Shown: positions 1-7,691 of the stretch, in pieces
How the letters are laid out: each line of letters starts with the position of its first letter
Numbering within the stretch: position 1 is the stretch's first letter
Origin: Pseudomonadaceae bacterium UBA5811
GTDB lineage: Bacteria > Pseudomonadota > Gammaproteobacteria > Pseudomonadales > Pseudomonadaceae
Assembly: GCA_002417905.1 (NCBI GenBank)
Contig: DIDB01000210.1
Span: forward strand, 1,589 to 21,148
DNA: 19,560 nt
Direction of reading: 5' to 3'
Program-made: the position numbers and the translations under genes
The notes under the pieces: generated by a model
Told to the model about the DNA's origin: nothing
Seen by the model: only the letters and a program-made list of their open reading frames with translations
Databases searched by the model: none

Positions 1-125
1 TGACCAGCCTCATCATCAGGCGACGCATCCTCCAGCAGCTTATGCTGCTGCAACAGGCTGATGACCCTGCTCAAGCGATCTTCGGGGAGGTTTTCTGGTG
101 ATCTCTGGATTTCAGCTTCAGTCAT
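1..125 (-). CDS. mgtE: MgtE-like magnesium transporter, N-terminus only (partial)
   Basis: The reading frame starts at an ATG (125-123) and runs off the left edge, giving 41 residues beginning MTEAEIQRSPENLPEDRLSR. A GGAG Shine-Dalgarno lies 8 bases upstream. The acidic, helical start with an EDRLSRVISLLQQHKLLED-like stretch resembles the N-terminal cytoplasmic segment of Pseudomonas MgtE Mg2+ channels. In Pseudomonas, mgtE also lies beyond the csrA-tRNA region, which supports the call. No membrane segment is inside the window, so the assignment rests on a short match plus context. It could be another protein with a similar acidic helix. Confidence 0.55.
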   Translation of the reverse strand, partial: MTEAEIQRSPENLPEDRLSRVISLLQQHKLLEDASPDDEAG

Positions 126-339
126 ATGGCGCACTCCAGCCCCGGTGTCAGGGCATGCACCAGAGCATCAATCAGTCAGTGAAAAGGCTGGAAAGAGTCT
201 TGAGCGACTACTGGGTAAGTCCATGGGAGCTGTTCCATAAGCCCTTTGGGCAGGTTTGAAGAATAATAACATTTACAAACTAAAAAAATGTGACTATGAA
301 CAGCAGGAGCACAACCAGACAGCCCACATAAGGTCAATA

Positions 340-810
340 ATGCACAAAACATTGCGCCCATGGCTTGGCCTGCTGCTTCTGATCACTTCAGCCGGAGCCT
401 GGTCAGCAACGGTGTACCGCTGTACAACGCCAGAGGGTCATATGACCTTTACCCGGCAGGCCTGTCCGGATGGACAGGCAGGCCAGCAGCAGCAGGTTAC
501 CAGCCAGAAACCGGGAAGCATCTCCTACAAGGCCAGCAGCAACCAGAAAGATAGCCAGCCACCTGCATTGACCGTGATTGGTGGTACGGATGATGGCTGT
601 GGCAACCGGCTGGGCAGCCGGGAACGGCGCCAGGCCATTATCCGGCAGCAGATACGGCCCGGAATGACTGTAACAGATGTTGAAAATGCATTGGGGAAAC
701 CGGAACGGCGCAAGAGCCGGAATGGCCAGCTGACCTATTACTATTCACGGAACAGAAACAGCAGGACTGTTACTTTTGACCAGCATGGCTGTGTCAGAAC
801 AGCCCGCTAA
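340..810 (+). CDS. Exported DUF4124-type protein with SmpA/BamE-like C-terminus
   Basis: This is a 156-residue protein with a clear Sec signal peptide (residues 1-23, hydrophobic core LGLLLLITSAGA, likely cleavage after WSA). The mature N-terminus (TVYRC..PEGHMTFTRQACP, about 24-45) is the typical DUF4124 pattern with two cysteines. A Q/S-rich linker follows. The end (about 105-153, RPGMTVTDVENALGKPERR) resembles the helical start of SmpA/OmlA/BamE folds, which often occurs in envelope proteins. The start at 340 was preferred over an upstream in-frame ATG at 256 because it begins at the signal peptide and has an AAGG motif about 6 bases upstream. The function is unknown; a periplasmic role is inferred. 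It is divergent from mgtE. Confidence 0.7.
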   Translation: MHKTLRPWLGLLLLITSAGAWSATVYRCTTPEGHMTFTRQACPDGQAGQQQQVTSQKPGSISYKASSNQKDSQPPALTVIGGTDDGCGNRLGSRERRQAIIRQQIRPGMTVTDVENALGKPERRKSRNGQLTYYYSRNRNSRTVTFDQHGCVRTAR

Positions 811-817
811 AATAAAG

Positions 818-839
818 AAGCCCGCATAATTGCAGGCTT
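818..839 (-). terminator. Intrinsic terminator of the tRNA array
   Basis: A 9-bp stem with one mismatch (arms 818-826 and 831-839, 4-base loop) is followed on the minus strand by CTTTATTTT. It lies 12 bases beyond the 3' end of the last tRNA-Arg. It also sits just after the stop codon of the plus-strand DUF4124 gene, so it may serve both directions, although the T-run is better on the minus strand. Confidence 0.65.
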
Positions 840-850
840 TCCCTGATATC

Positions 851-927
851 TGGCGCACTCAGGAGGATTCGAACCTCCGACCGCCCGGTTCGTAGCCGGG
901 TACTCTATCCAGCTGAGCTATGAGTGC
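851..927 (-). tRNA. tRNA-Arg(ACG), copy 2 of the array
   Basis: The 77-nt cloverleaf has acceptor arms GCACTCA and TGAGTGC, discriminator G and an encoded CCA (853-851). The anticodon loop CTACGAA gives anticodon ACG, normally edited to ICG, which reads CGU, CGC and CGA. The T-arm is GGAGG-TTCGAAT-CCTCC. The sequence is identical to the copy at 998-1074; only the flanks differ. Confidence 0.97.
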
Positions 928-997
928 GAAACATGACAGCACTTCCGGAAAAGCCAAAACACACCCATCCGACAGCTGCTGAAAACTAAACCTGATC

Positions 998-1074
998 TGG
1001 CGCACTCAGGAGGATTCGAACCTCCGACCGCCCGGTTCGTAGCCGGGTACTCTATCCAGCTGAGCTATGAGTGC
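998..1074 (-). tRNA. tRNA-Arg(ACG), copy 1 of the array
   Basis: This 77-nt tRNA has the same sequence as the gene at 851-927, with anticodon ACG and an encoded CCA. It starts 7 bases after the tRNA-Ser 3' end and is followed by a 70-base spacer before the second copy. The array is therefore most likely one transcript that is processed. Confidence 0.97.
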
Positions 1075-1081
1075 GTAAGCA

Positions 1082-1172
1082 TGGCGGAGAGGGGGGGATT
1101 CGAACCCCCGACACCCTTTTGAGGTGTACTCCCTTAGCAGGGGAGCGCCTTCGGCCACTCGGCCACCTCTCC
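1082..1172 (-). tRNA. tRNA-Ser(GCU)
   Basis: This 91-nt class II tRNA has acceptor GGAGAGG paired with CCTCTCC, discriminator G and an encoded CCA. The anticodon loop CTGCTAA gives anticodon GCT (serine AGC/AGU codons). A long variable arm is present between the anticodon stem and the T-arm (GGGGG-TTCGAAT-CCCCC). It is first in a Ser-Arg-Arg array, directly downstream of csrA, an order also seen in Pseudomonas. Confidence 0.97.
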
Positions 1173-1186
1173 GAAACACGGGGCGC

Positions 1187-1214
1187 ATGATACTCATCTT
1201 TGCCCCGCTTGCAA
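1187..1214 (-). promoter_or_regulatory. Probable sigma-70 promoter of the tRNA array
   Basis: On the minus strand a TTGCAA -35 (1214-1209) is separated by 16 bp from a TATCAT -10 (1192-1187). A GC-rich discriminator (GCGCCCC) follows. The expected start lies about 7 bases before the tRNA-Ser 5' end. GC-rich discriminators are typical of stringently controlled stable-RNA promoters. The assignment is by eye only. Confidence 0.5.
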
Positions 1215-1232
1215 AGCGAAAAAAACGAAAAA

Positions 1233-1418
1233 TCAGTGGTTTGATTCCGGATCTTTTTCTTTCTGGATACGCTGGTAAATTTCTTCACGGTGCACTGCAA
1301 CCTCCTTCGGAGCATTCACACCGATTCGCACCTGGTTACCCTTCACACCCAGCACGGTGACGGTGACTTCATCGCCCACCATCAGGGTTTCTCCAACCCG
1401 GCGTGTCAGAATCAGCAT
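1233..1418 (-). CDS. csrA: Carbon storage regulator CsrA/RsmA
   Basis: This 61-residue protein has the full CsrA signature: [16 protein letters not shown] at the start and [12 protein letters not shown] near the end. It keeps the RNA-contact residues L4 and R44 known from E. coli and Pseudomonas. CsrA is a dimer that binds GGA-containing loops at ribosome binding sites and alters translation and mRNA stability. Its length matches the family. It lies 132 bp after lysC on the same strand and just before the tRNA-Ser array. Its own leader has GAGGAGAAAGGA directly before the ATG, giving two GGA motifs, which fits autoregulation of the kind known for E. coli csrA. A T-rich stretch downstream lacks a good stem, so no clear terminator separates it from the tRNAs. 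Confidence 0.97.
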   Translation of the reverse strand: MLILTRRVGETLMVGDEVTVTVLGVKGNQVRIGVNAPKEVAVHREEIYQRIQKEKDPESNH

Positions 1419-1550
1419 TCCTTTCTCCTCAAGCAGATTCAGTCAATAACAGTCTGCAAACATCAGAACAGCGCAGGGCAAGGCCCACAAAATCACTGCC
1501 CGCTGGCCCGTTGCCAGAAAACACTTTTCGGAAGGCCGGCTGGAGGCTGC

Positions 1551-2036
1551 TCACCCAGCTGTACTATCCAGTTCAAAAGCAGTATGCAGAGCTCGCACGG
1601 CCAGCTCCAGATATTTTTCCTCTATAACCACTGACACCTTGATTTCCGAGGTTGAAATCATCTGGATATTGATACTTTCTTTTGCCAGTGCCTCAAACAT
1701 CCGGCTGGCTACCCCTGCATGGGAGCGCATGCCAACCCCCACAATGGAAACCTTGGCAATGTCCGCATTACCCGAAACTTCCCGGGCCCCCATTTCCGTA
1801 GCCGTCTGCCGCAGTACAGCCAGGGCTTTTTCATAATCGTTATGATGTATCGTGAACGTAAAGTCCGTGGTGTTATCCCGTGCCACGTTCTGCACGATCA
1901 TATCCACCTCGACATTGGCCGCACTGACCGGCCCCAGAATCCGGAACGCAATACCCGGATGATCTGGCACACCACGAATGGTCAGCTTGGCCTCATCACG
2001 ATTGAAAGCAATACCAGAAATGATCGGCTGCTCCAT
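1551..2036 (-). CDS. Possible aspartokinase beta subunit from an internal start in lysC
   Basis: An in-frame ATG at residue 248 of LysC (MEQPIISGIAF) is preceded by AGAGGA with a 4-base gap. The product would be 161 residues containing both ACT domains. In Bacillus and Corynebacterium alpha2-beta2 aspartokinases, the beta subunit starts at the equivalent point, with similar ME-x(2)-hydrophobic-TG sequence. The good Shine-Dalgarno and conserved position are seen in the sequence; the existence of the product is inference. Confidence 0.4.
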   Translation of the reverse strand: MEQPIISGIAFNRDEAKLTIRGVPDHPGIAFRILGPVSAANVEVDMIVQNVARDNTTDFTFTIHHNDYEKALAVLRQTATEMGAREVSGNADIAKVSIVGVGMRSHAGVASRMFEALAKESINIQMISTSEIKVSVVIEEKYLELAVRALHTAFELDSTAG

Positions 2037-2777
2037 GGAGTCCTCTTCATCAAGGGTGATCAGGGTACCCGGACCCTCTTTAAAACTGTGCAGTACCCGC
2101 AGGGGCACACTGTATTTGCCAGCAAATTCCACAGAGCGGATCTGCAGCACCTTCGAGCCCAGACTGGCCATTTCCAGCATTTCCTCAAAGGTGATCTTCT
2201 CCAGCCGCCGGGCTCTGGGCACAACCCGCGGATCAGTGGTGTAAACCCCGTCCACATCCGTGTAGATCTGGCATTCATCTGCCTTCAGCGCAGCCGCCAG
2301 CGCCACACCCGTGGTATCCGAACCACCACGGCCCAGCGTGGTGATATTGCCGTACTCATCAACGCCTTGAAAGCCAGCCACCACCACCACATTGCCTGCC
2401 TTGAGATCCGCCTGGATCCGGTGGGCATCAATCTGCAGAATGCGGGCCTTGTTGAAAGCACTGTCTGTCAGGATACGGACCTGATCCCCCCGGTAGGACA
2501 CTGCACCAACACCCCGCTTCAGCAGGGCCATGGCCAGCAGGGCAATGGTGACCTGCTCGCCGGTCGACACCATGACATCCAGCTCCCGTGGATCGGGGCG
2601 GGAACTGACCTGGCGGGCCAGATCGATCAGACGGTTGGTCTCACCACTCATGGCCGACACCACAACCACAATTTCATCACCCCGGTCGTGGAATGCCTTT
2701 ACCTTGTCCGCGACCTGTTCGATCCGCTCGATGCTGCCAACCGAAGTACCGCCGAATTTCTGTACGATCAAAGCCAT
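1551..2777 (-). CDS. lysC: Aspartokinase
   Basis: This 408-residue protein phosphorylates L-aspartate, the committed step to lysine, threonine, methionine and diaminopimelate. The amino-acid kinase domain covers about residues 1-240, with KFGGTSVG at 7-14, STGEQV at 71-76 and GRGGSDTT at 149-156. Two ACT regulatory domains occupy about 262-408 (GIAFRILGPVSAANVEVDMI and AKVSIVGVGMRSHAGVASRM), pointing to feedback control by lysine and/or threonine. It is close to the usual length of Pseudomonas LysC. It lies 68 bp downstream of alaS on the same strand; the ATG at 2777 has only a weak Shine-Dalgarno. An internal start at 2036 may add a beta subunit (see separate entry). Confidence 0.97.
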   Translation of the reverse strand: MALIVQKFGGTSVGSIERIEQVADKVKAFHDRGDEIVVVVSAMSGETNRLIDLARQVSSRPDPRELDVMVSTGEQVTIALLAMALLKRGVGAVSYRGDQVRILTDSAFNKARILQIDAHRIQADLKAGNVVVVAGFQGVDEYGNITTLGRGGSDTTGVALAAALKADECQIYTDVDGVYTTDPRVVPRARRLEKITFEEMLEMASLGSKVLQIRSVEFAGKYSVPLRVLHSFKEGPGTLITLDEEDSMEQPIISGIAFNRDEAKLTIRGVPDHPGIAFRILGPVSAANVEVDMIVQNVARDNTTDFTFTIHHNDYEKALAVLRQTATEMGAREVSGNADIAKVSIVGVGMRSHAGVASRMFEALAKESINIQMISTSEIKVSVVIEEKYLELAVRALHTAFELDSTAG

Positions 2778-2845
2778 TGCTTAACTGCCCGGACCTGAAA
2801 GGCCACCATATAAACGCAAAGAAACCATCCCCCGGAAAAACACTT

Positions 2846-5473
2846 TCAGCGATGGGCCTCAACAAAAGCCAGCACGCCTGACAAGGCCTCATCCAGCCGG
2901 GCCGGATCCGTTCCGCCCCCCTGGGCCATATCAGGCCGGCCGCCACCCTTGCCTCCAACCAGAGCCGCAGACAGCTTCATCAGATCACCTGCCCTGATCT
3001 GGCCCGTCAGGTCTCTGGTCACCCCGGCCACCAGAACCACTTTGCCATCCAGCTCTGAGCCCAGCAGGATAACAGCACTGCCCAGCCGGTTTTTCAGCTG
3101 GTCCACCATACCCAGCAGGGCTTTGGCATCCACACCATCCAGCCGGGCAGACAGGACATTGATGCCATCAACCACCACAACCCTGTCCAGCAGGTCATTG
3201 CCGGCTGCACTGGCAGCCCTGGCTTTCAGCTGCTCCAGCTCTTTCTCCAGGCTGCGGCTGCGCTCCAGGCTGGAAGCCAGCCGCTCCAGCAGGTTCTCCC
3301 GGGAGGCCTTCAGCAATGCAGCCACCTCTCCCAGCTGCTGTTCTGTCTGGCTGACCCAGTCCAGTGCCAGCTGGCCCGTCACCGCTTCAATACGCCGGAC
3401 ACCTGAAGCGACCCCACTTTCGCTGATGATCTTGAACAGCCCGATATCCCCTGTACGCTGGACATGGGTGCCACCGCACAGTTCAACCGAAAAGCCATTA
3501 CCCATGCCCAGCACCCGGACCCGCTCACCATATTTCTCGCCAAACAGCGCCATGGCCCCTCTGGCCTTTGCTGTTTCAATATCCGTTTCATCCACTTCAA
3601 CCGGACTGTTCAGGCGGATCTGTGCATTGACCAGTGTTTCCAGCTGCTGCAGCTGGGTGGGTGTCACTGCCTCAAAATGGCTGAAGTCAAAACGCAGGCG
3701 CTGACTGTTGACCAGTGAGCCTTTCTGCTGGACATGCTCACCCAACAACTGGCGCAAGGCCGCATGCAGCAAATGGGTTGCCGAATGATGCAGCGCCGTG
3801 GCCTGGCGTACCGAGTCATCAACCTCCGCCTCACAGGCCATCCCGAGTTCCAGAGCGCCGCTAACCAGCACCCCATGATGCAGGAAAGCTCCTCCGGCTG
3901 TTTTTCGGGTATCCCGGACCTCAAAGCGCAGCCCTTCTGCCACCAGGTAACCGCAGTCACCCGCCTGGCCACCCGACTCGGCATAAAAGGGCGTCTGCTC
4001 CAGCACTACGACACCCGCATCTCCAGCCCGGAGACGGTCCACCTTGAGCCCATCATGGAACAGTGCCAGCACGCGGCTCCGGTCCCGCGTACGCTCATAG
4101 CCCGTAAAGCGGGTCACACCTTCAATCTTGACCAGACTGTTGTAATCCATGGCGAATGCACTGGCCGAGCGGGCCCGCTCGCGCTGGCCCTGCATCTCGC
4201 GCTCGAAGCCCTGCTCATCCAGGGTCAGGCCACGCTCACGGGCAATGTCATTGGTCAGATCCACCGGGAAGCCATAAGTGTCGTACAGCCTGAAGACAAG
4301 CTCACCCGGAATGACCGTACCCTGCAGGCTGGCCAGATCCTGCTCCAGAATCCGCAGCCCCTGCTCCAGCGTCCTGGCAAACTGCTCCTCCTCATTCAGC
4401 AGCACCTGCCCGATATGGGCCTGCTGCTGCACCAGCTCGGGATAAGCAGCCCCCATCTCGGCCACCAGTGCCGCCACAATCCGGGAAAAAAAAGGCCCTT
4501 TTGCGCCCAGTTTGTTGCCATGCCGGCAGGCCCGGCGAATGATCCGCCGCAGCACATAACCACGACCTTCATTGGAAGGCAGCACCCCATCTGCCACCAG
4601 GAAACTGCAGGAGCGGATGTGGTCAGCCACAACCTTCAGTGACGGCGCTCCATCATTGGCGCAGCCAATGGCTTCGGCAGAGGCTTTTAACAGGCTCTGG
4701 AACAGGTCGATCCCATAGTTGGAATTGACATGCTGCAACACGGCACTGATGCGCTCCAGACCCATCCCGGTGTCCACACTGGGTGCTGGCAGCGGGGTCA
4801 GCTCGCCATCAGCGGTCCGGTTAAACTGCATGAAGACGTTGTTCCAGATCTCGATGTAGCGGTCGCCATCCTCTTCCGGCGAGCCGGGCGGCCCACCCCA
4901 GATGCCCTCACCGTGATCGTAGAAAATCTCGGTACAGGGACCGCAGGGCCCGGTATCACCCATGGCCCAGAAATTGTCCGAGGCATAGGGCGCACCCTTG
5001 TTATCACCAATCCGGATGATGCGCTCCGCCGGAACGCCAACTTCTCTGGCCCAGATATCATAGGCCTCGTCATCGTTGGCATAGACCGTGATCCAGAGCT
5101 TGCCGGCAGGCAGGCCCAACCAGTCTGGCGAGGTCAGAAACTCCCATGCGTAGCGGATGGCATCACGCTTGAAGTAATCCCCAAAGCTGAAGTTGCCCAG
5201 CATTTCAAAAAAGGTATGGTGCCGGGCGGTATACCCCACATTCTCCAGATCGTTATGCTTGCCCCCGGCCCGGACACACTTCTGGCTGGTAGTGGCCCGG
5301 GTGTAGGCGCGCTTTTCCAGCCCGAGAAAGCAGTCCTTGAACTGGTTCATTCCCGCATTGGTAAACAGCAGGGTGGGATCATTCGCCGGAATCAGCGAAC
5401 TGGAGGCCACACGGGTATGTCCCTTTTCTTCGAAGAAGCGAAGGAAGGCTTCACGGATTTCTGCGCTTTTCAT
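2846..5473 (-). CDS. alaS: Alanyl-tRNA synthetase
   Basis: This 875-residue protein charges tRNA-Ala and is close to the E. coli and Pseudomonas length. The class II aminoacylation domain is N-terminal ([15 protein letters not shown], then [12 protein letters not shown] and a DTGMGLER motif 3). The editing domain keeps the zinc ligands H563/H567 (HSATH) and C666/H670 (CGGTH). The C-Ala domain includes [15 protein letters not shown]. The start at 5473 ([19 protein letters not shown]) fits the family; the frame opens 22 codons further upstream, but that extension has no family match. It is followed by lysC after 68 bp. Unlike Pseudomonas, the gene upstream is ycgN rather than recX. Confidence 0.98.
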   Translation of the reverse strand: MKSAEIREAFLRFFEEKGHTRVASSSLIPANDPTLLFTNAGMNQFKDCFLGLEKRAYTRATTSQKCVRAGGKHNDLENVGYTARHHTFFEMLGNFSFGDYFKRDAIRYAWEFLTSPDWLGLPAGKLWITVYANDDEAYDIWAREVGVPAERIIRIGDNKGAPYASDNFWAMGDTGPCGPCTEIFYDHGEGIWGGPPGSPEEDGDRYIEIWNNVFMQFNRTADGELTPLPAPSVDTGMGLERISAVLQHVNSNYGIDLFQSLLKASAEAIGCANDGAPSLKVVADHIRSCSFLVADGVLPSNEGRGYVLRRIIRRACRHGNKLGAKGPFFSRIVAALVAEMGAAYPELVQQQAHIGQVLLNEEEQFARTLEQGLRILEQDLASLQGTVIPGELVFRLYDTYGFPVDLTNDIARERGLTLDEQGFEREMQGQRERARSASAFAMDYNSLVKIEGVTRFTGYERTRDRSRVLALFHDGLKVDRLRAGDAGVVVLEQTPFYAESGGQAGDCGYLVAEGLRFEVRDTRKTAGGAFLHHGVLVSGALELGMACEAEVDDSVRQATALHHSATHLLHAALRQLLGEHVQQKGSLVNSQRLRFDFSHFEAVTPTQLQQLETLVNAQIRLNSPVEVDETDIETAKARGAMALFGEKYGERVRVLGMGNGFSVELCGGTHVQRTGDIGLFKIISESGVASGVRRIEAVTGQLALDWVSQTEQQLGEVAALLKASRENLLERLASSLERSRSLEKELEQLKARAASAAGNDLLDRVVVVDGINVLSARLDGVDAKALLGMVDQLKNRLGSAVILLGSELDGKVVLVAGVTRDLTGQIRAGDLMKLSAALVGGKGGGRPDMAQGGGTDPARLDEALSGVLAFVEAHR

Positions 5474-5606
5474 AGAGTTATCCAGAGAACGGCGGCAGGG
5501 CGGCTCATCCTGCAGGCCTGGCACGGCCGCCCGATACATTGAAACAGATCACGAAATTCTCGCACGATACGGCCCCCTTGGCGACCGCCGGCACACAACC
5601 CGCCAC

Positions 5607-6056
5607 TTAGCCGGCGCGAAAGATCAGAAAGGACTCCCAGTCCTCCTCCGGAACACTCTCCTCCGCCAGCAACTGGCCGATCCGGGAAATACCCGCAGCA
5701 TGTACGGCCTGCGGATCATCACAGACTAGTGGATGCCATGGCGGCAGATCCCGGCCCGCAGCCAGCAGACGATAGGCACAGGTTGGCGGCAGCCAGTCGA
5801 ACTGGCCCGCATCGGCTGCCGTCAGCTGGATGCAGTCCGGAACCCTGACCTGGCGGTCAGCATAGTCACGGCACCGGCAGGTTTCCAGGTCCAGCAGGCG
5901 ACAGGCAATCCGGGTGTAATAGACCCCGCCATCCTCTTCATCCTCCAGCTTGTGCAGGCAGCACAAACCACAACCATCACAGAGCGACTCCCACTCTCCG
6001 GCCGTCAGCTGCGCCAGCGCTTTACGCTTCCAGAAAGGTTCAACCCGGGCAGCCAT
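5607..6056 (-). CDS. ycgN: YcgN/UPF0260 cysteine-cluster protein
   Basis: This 149-residue protein of the UPF0260 family has the signature [11 protein letters not shown] near the N-terminus, then [14 protein letters not shown] and PDCIQL. These conserved cysteines suggest metal or Fe-S binding; the biochemical role is unknown. The ATG at 6056 begins [17 protein letters not shown] and has a GGGGGTG purine run upstream. A TTG at 6074 is possible but gives an atypical N-terminus. It follows ycgL on the same strand after 65 bp, as in the rnd-ycgL-ycgN arrangement common in gammaproteobacteria. Confidence 0.9.
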   Translation of the reverse strand: MAARVEPFWKRKALAQLTAGEWESLCDGCGLCCLHKLEDEEDGGVYYTRIACRLLDLETCRCRDYADRQVRVPDCIQLTAADAGQFDWLPPTCAYRLLAAGRDLPPWHPLVCDDPQAVHAAGISRIGQLLAEESVPEEDWESFLIFRAG

Positions 6057-6121
6057 GACCAGAAACACCCCCAAAACAGACAGGCCGCCAGTCTAATGCC
6101 TCCCCCGGACGGCACCAAGCC

Positions 6122-6415
6122 TCAGAGCGGATCATTGCGCCTCAGCAACTCTTCAGGCAGGTGCTCGATGTAGTCCTCTTCCTGGGGAGGCATCTGCAGG
6201 TGAAAGCCCCGGGTGTCCAGATTGGCCAGCACGGTTCCGGTATTTTCCCGGGCCAGTTTCCGCTCGGGAGTCAGAACCAGGTCAAACACATGCTGTGGCG
6301 CCCCGAAAATGGCCAGCAGGGCCTCCGGGACCCGGGTCAGTGCCTCCCGGCGCTCCACATACAGGTACATTTCATTCTTGCGCGGACTTTTATAGACAGA
6401 GCAGATTCGTTTCAT
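6122..6415 (-). CDS. ycgL: YcgL-domain protein
   Basis: This 97-residue protein matches the YcgL family: [20 protein letters not shown] at the start, then [10 protein letters not shown] and [12 protein letters not shown]. The family is small and cytoplasmic with an alpha/beta fold, and its function is not settled. Its ATG now lies only 3 bases from the inferred edge of the tnpB element. No Shine-Dalgarno is visible upstream, because the native upstream sequence (the 3' end of rnd) has been moved 1.3 kb away. Translation and transcription of ycgL and ycgN may therefore be altered. Confidence 0.92.
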   Translation of the reverse strand: MKRICSVYKSPRKNEMYLYVERREALTRVPEALLAIFGAPQHVFDLVLTPERKLARENTGTVLANLDTRGFHLQMPPQEEDYIEHLPEELLRRNDPL

Positions 6416-6433
6416 CTGATTTTGCGCGGGAAA

Positions 6434-6454
6434 CCCCGGACTTCCAGTCCGGGG
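6434..6454 (+). repeat. Left-end hairpin of the tnpB element
   Basis: A perfect 9-bp inverted repeat (ccccggact, 6434-6442, and agtccgggg, 6446-6454) has a 3-base loop. GAAA lies directly 5' of the stem, in the position of the left guide tetranucleotide in IS608-type ends. A second, smaller stem (ggcgc, 6466-6470, with gcgcc, 6478-6482) follows. Confidence 0.75.
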
Positions 6455-6536
6455 AGGGATTGCGCGGCGCTCACAGGGCGCCCCCTTCCCGCTTCCTCCG
6501 TTTCGTCGTGGCTATCTTCACATTATTGATGGCAAC

Positions 6537-7691
6537 ATGCGACGCATGGCTAACCGTGCGTACAAGTACCGTTTCTACCCGACACCTGAGCAGGCTCAAT
6601 TGCTGGCCCAGACGTTCGGCTGTACGCGCTTCGTCTACAACCATGTCCTGCGCTGGCGAACCGATGCGTTCTTTCAGCGGCAGGAGAAGATCGGTTATCT
6701 GGGGGCCAGCGCTGAACTTTCCCGGATGAAGAAGTCCGGCGAATTTCCCTGGCTGAATGGAGTCTCCTGCGTCCCCTTGCAACAGTGCCTTCGCCACCAG
6801 CAGTCCGCCTTCAGGAACTTCTTTGCAGGCCGCACAAAGTACCCGGCGTTCAAAAGCAAGAAGCACCGGCAGTCCGCCGAATTCACCCGGTCGGCGTTCA
6901 GCTGCCGGGACGGCAAGCTGTACCTGGCCAAGTCCAAGGTGCCGCTGGATATCCGCTGGAGCCGGCCACTTCCTTGTGAGCCGTCCACGGTTACCGTTTC
7001 CAAGGACTGTGCAGGACGGTACTTCGTGTCCTGCCTGTGCGAGTTCGAACCCGGGGCTCTGCCCGTCACGCCGAAGATGATAGGCATCGACCTGGGCCTG
7101 AAAGACCTGTTCGTCACCAGTGAGGGTGAACGGATCGGCAATCCCCGCCATACCGCGAAATACGCAACTAAATTGGCTAGGGCGCAGCGCCGTCTGAGCA
7201 AGAAAAAGCCCGGATCGGCTAATCGTGCCAGGGCCAGACTTAAAGTGGCCCGTATTCACGCGAAAATCTCTGATTGCCGAGTGGATAGCTTGCATAAGCT
7301 GTCCCGCAGACTGATTAACGAGAACCAGGTGGTCTGCGCTGAAACCCTTGCCGTGAAGAACCTGATCCGCAATCCGAAGCTGAGTAAAGCCATTGCCGAT
7401 GCGGGATGGGGCGAGCTGATGCGCCAACTCCAATACAAAGGCGACTGGGCTGGACGGTCAGTCGTGCAGATTGACCGCTGGTATCCCAGCTCGAAACGCT
7501 GCTCCTGCTGCGGGCATACCCTTGAGCAACTGTCTCTTGAGGTACGCTCCTGGGTTTGTCCACAATGCGCAACCGGACACGACCGCGACGTGAACGCCGC
7601 GATCAACGTGAAAGCCGCCGGGCTGGCGGTGTTAGCCCCTGGAGAGAATGTAAGTGGCATCGGTCAAGTACCGCTGTCCTGTTCTCGTTGA
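6537..7691 (+). CDS. tnpB: TnpB RNA-guided endonuclease (OrfB of IS605 family)
   Basis: This 384-residue protein has the complete TnpB layout. The N-terminal helix-turn-helix/OrfB region is YKYRFYPTPEQAQLL..FGCTRFVYN. The RuvC-like nuclease residues are present as D185 (GIDLGLKDL), E269 (VCAETLAVKNL) and the DRDVNAA motif (D349/D351). A C4 zinc finger (C322, C325, C341, C344) lies inside the RuvC domain. TnpB proteins are guided by an omega RNA from the element's right end and cut DNA next to a short target-adjacent motif, which helps the element persist. No catalytic residue is missing, so it may be active. The start could instead be the ATG at 6546 (MANRAYKYRF), which is closer to family practice; neither has a strong Shine-Dalgarno. 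The plus-strand orientation opposes the rnd-ycgL-ycgN operon. Confidence 0.95.
   Translation: MRRMANRAYKYRFYPTPEQAQLLAQTFGCTRFVYNHVLRWRTDAFFQRQEKIGYLGASAELSRMKKSGEFPWLNGVSCVPLQQCLRHQQSAFRNFFAGRTKYPAFKSKKHRQSAEFTRSAFSCRDGKLYLAKSKVPLDIRWSRPLPCEPSTVTVSKDCAGRYFVSCLCEFEPGALPVTPKMIGIDLGLKDLFVTSEGERIGNPRHTAKYATKLARAQRRLSKKKPGSANRARARLKVARIHAKISDCRVDSLHKLSRRLINENQVVCAETLAVKNLIRNPKLSKAIADAGWGELMRQLQYKGDWAGRSVVQIDRWYPSSKRCSCCGHTLEQLSLEVRSWVCPQCATGHDRDVNAAINVKAAGLAVLAPGENVSGIGQVPLSCSR

Noticed and set aside
851..1074. Duplicated tRNA-Arg as attachment sites of an integrated island
   Set aside because: There is no integrase or foreign genes between the copies, only 70 bp; a simple tRNA duplication explains it.
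1221..1232. T-rich stretch after csrA as a terminator
   Set aside because: On the minus strand the T-run comes before the only small stem, and that stem overlaps the tRNA promoter.
1719..2798. 359-residue plus-strand frame antisense to lysC
   Set aside because: It is a long shadow frame opposite a confident aspartokinase, with no recognisable domain.
3734..4642. 302-residue plus-strand frame antisense to alaS
   Set aside because: It is opposite conserved alanyl-tRNA synthetase sequence and has no signal of its own.
6471..7433. 320-residue minus-strand frame antisense to tnpB
   Set aside because: It lacks family similarity and lies wholly opposite a complete TnpB with all catalytic residues.
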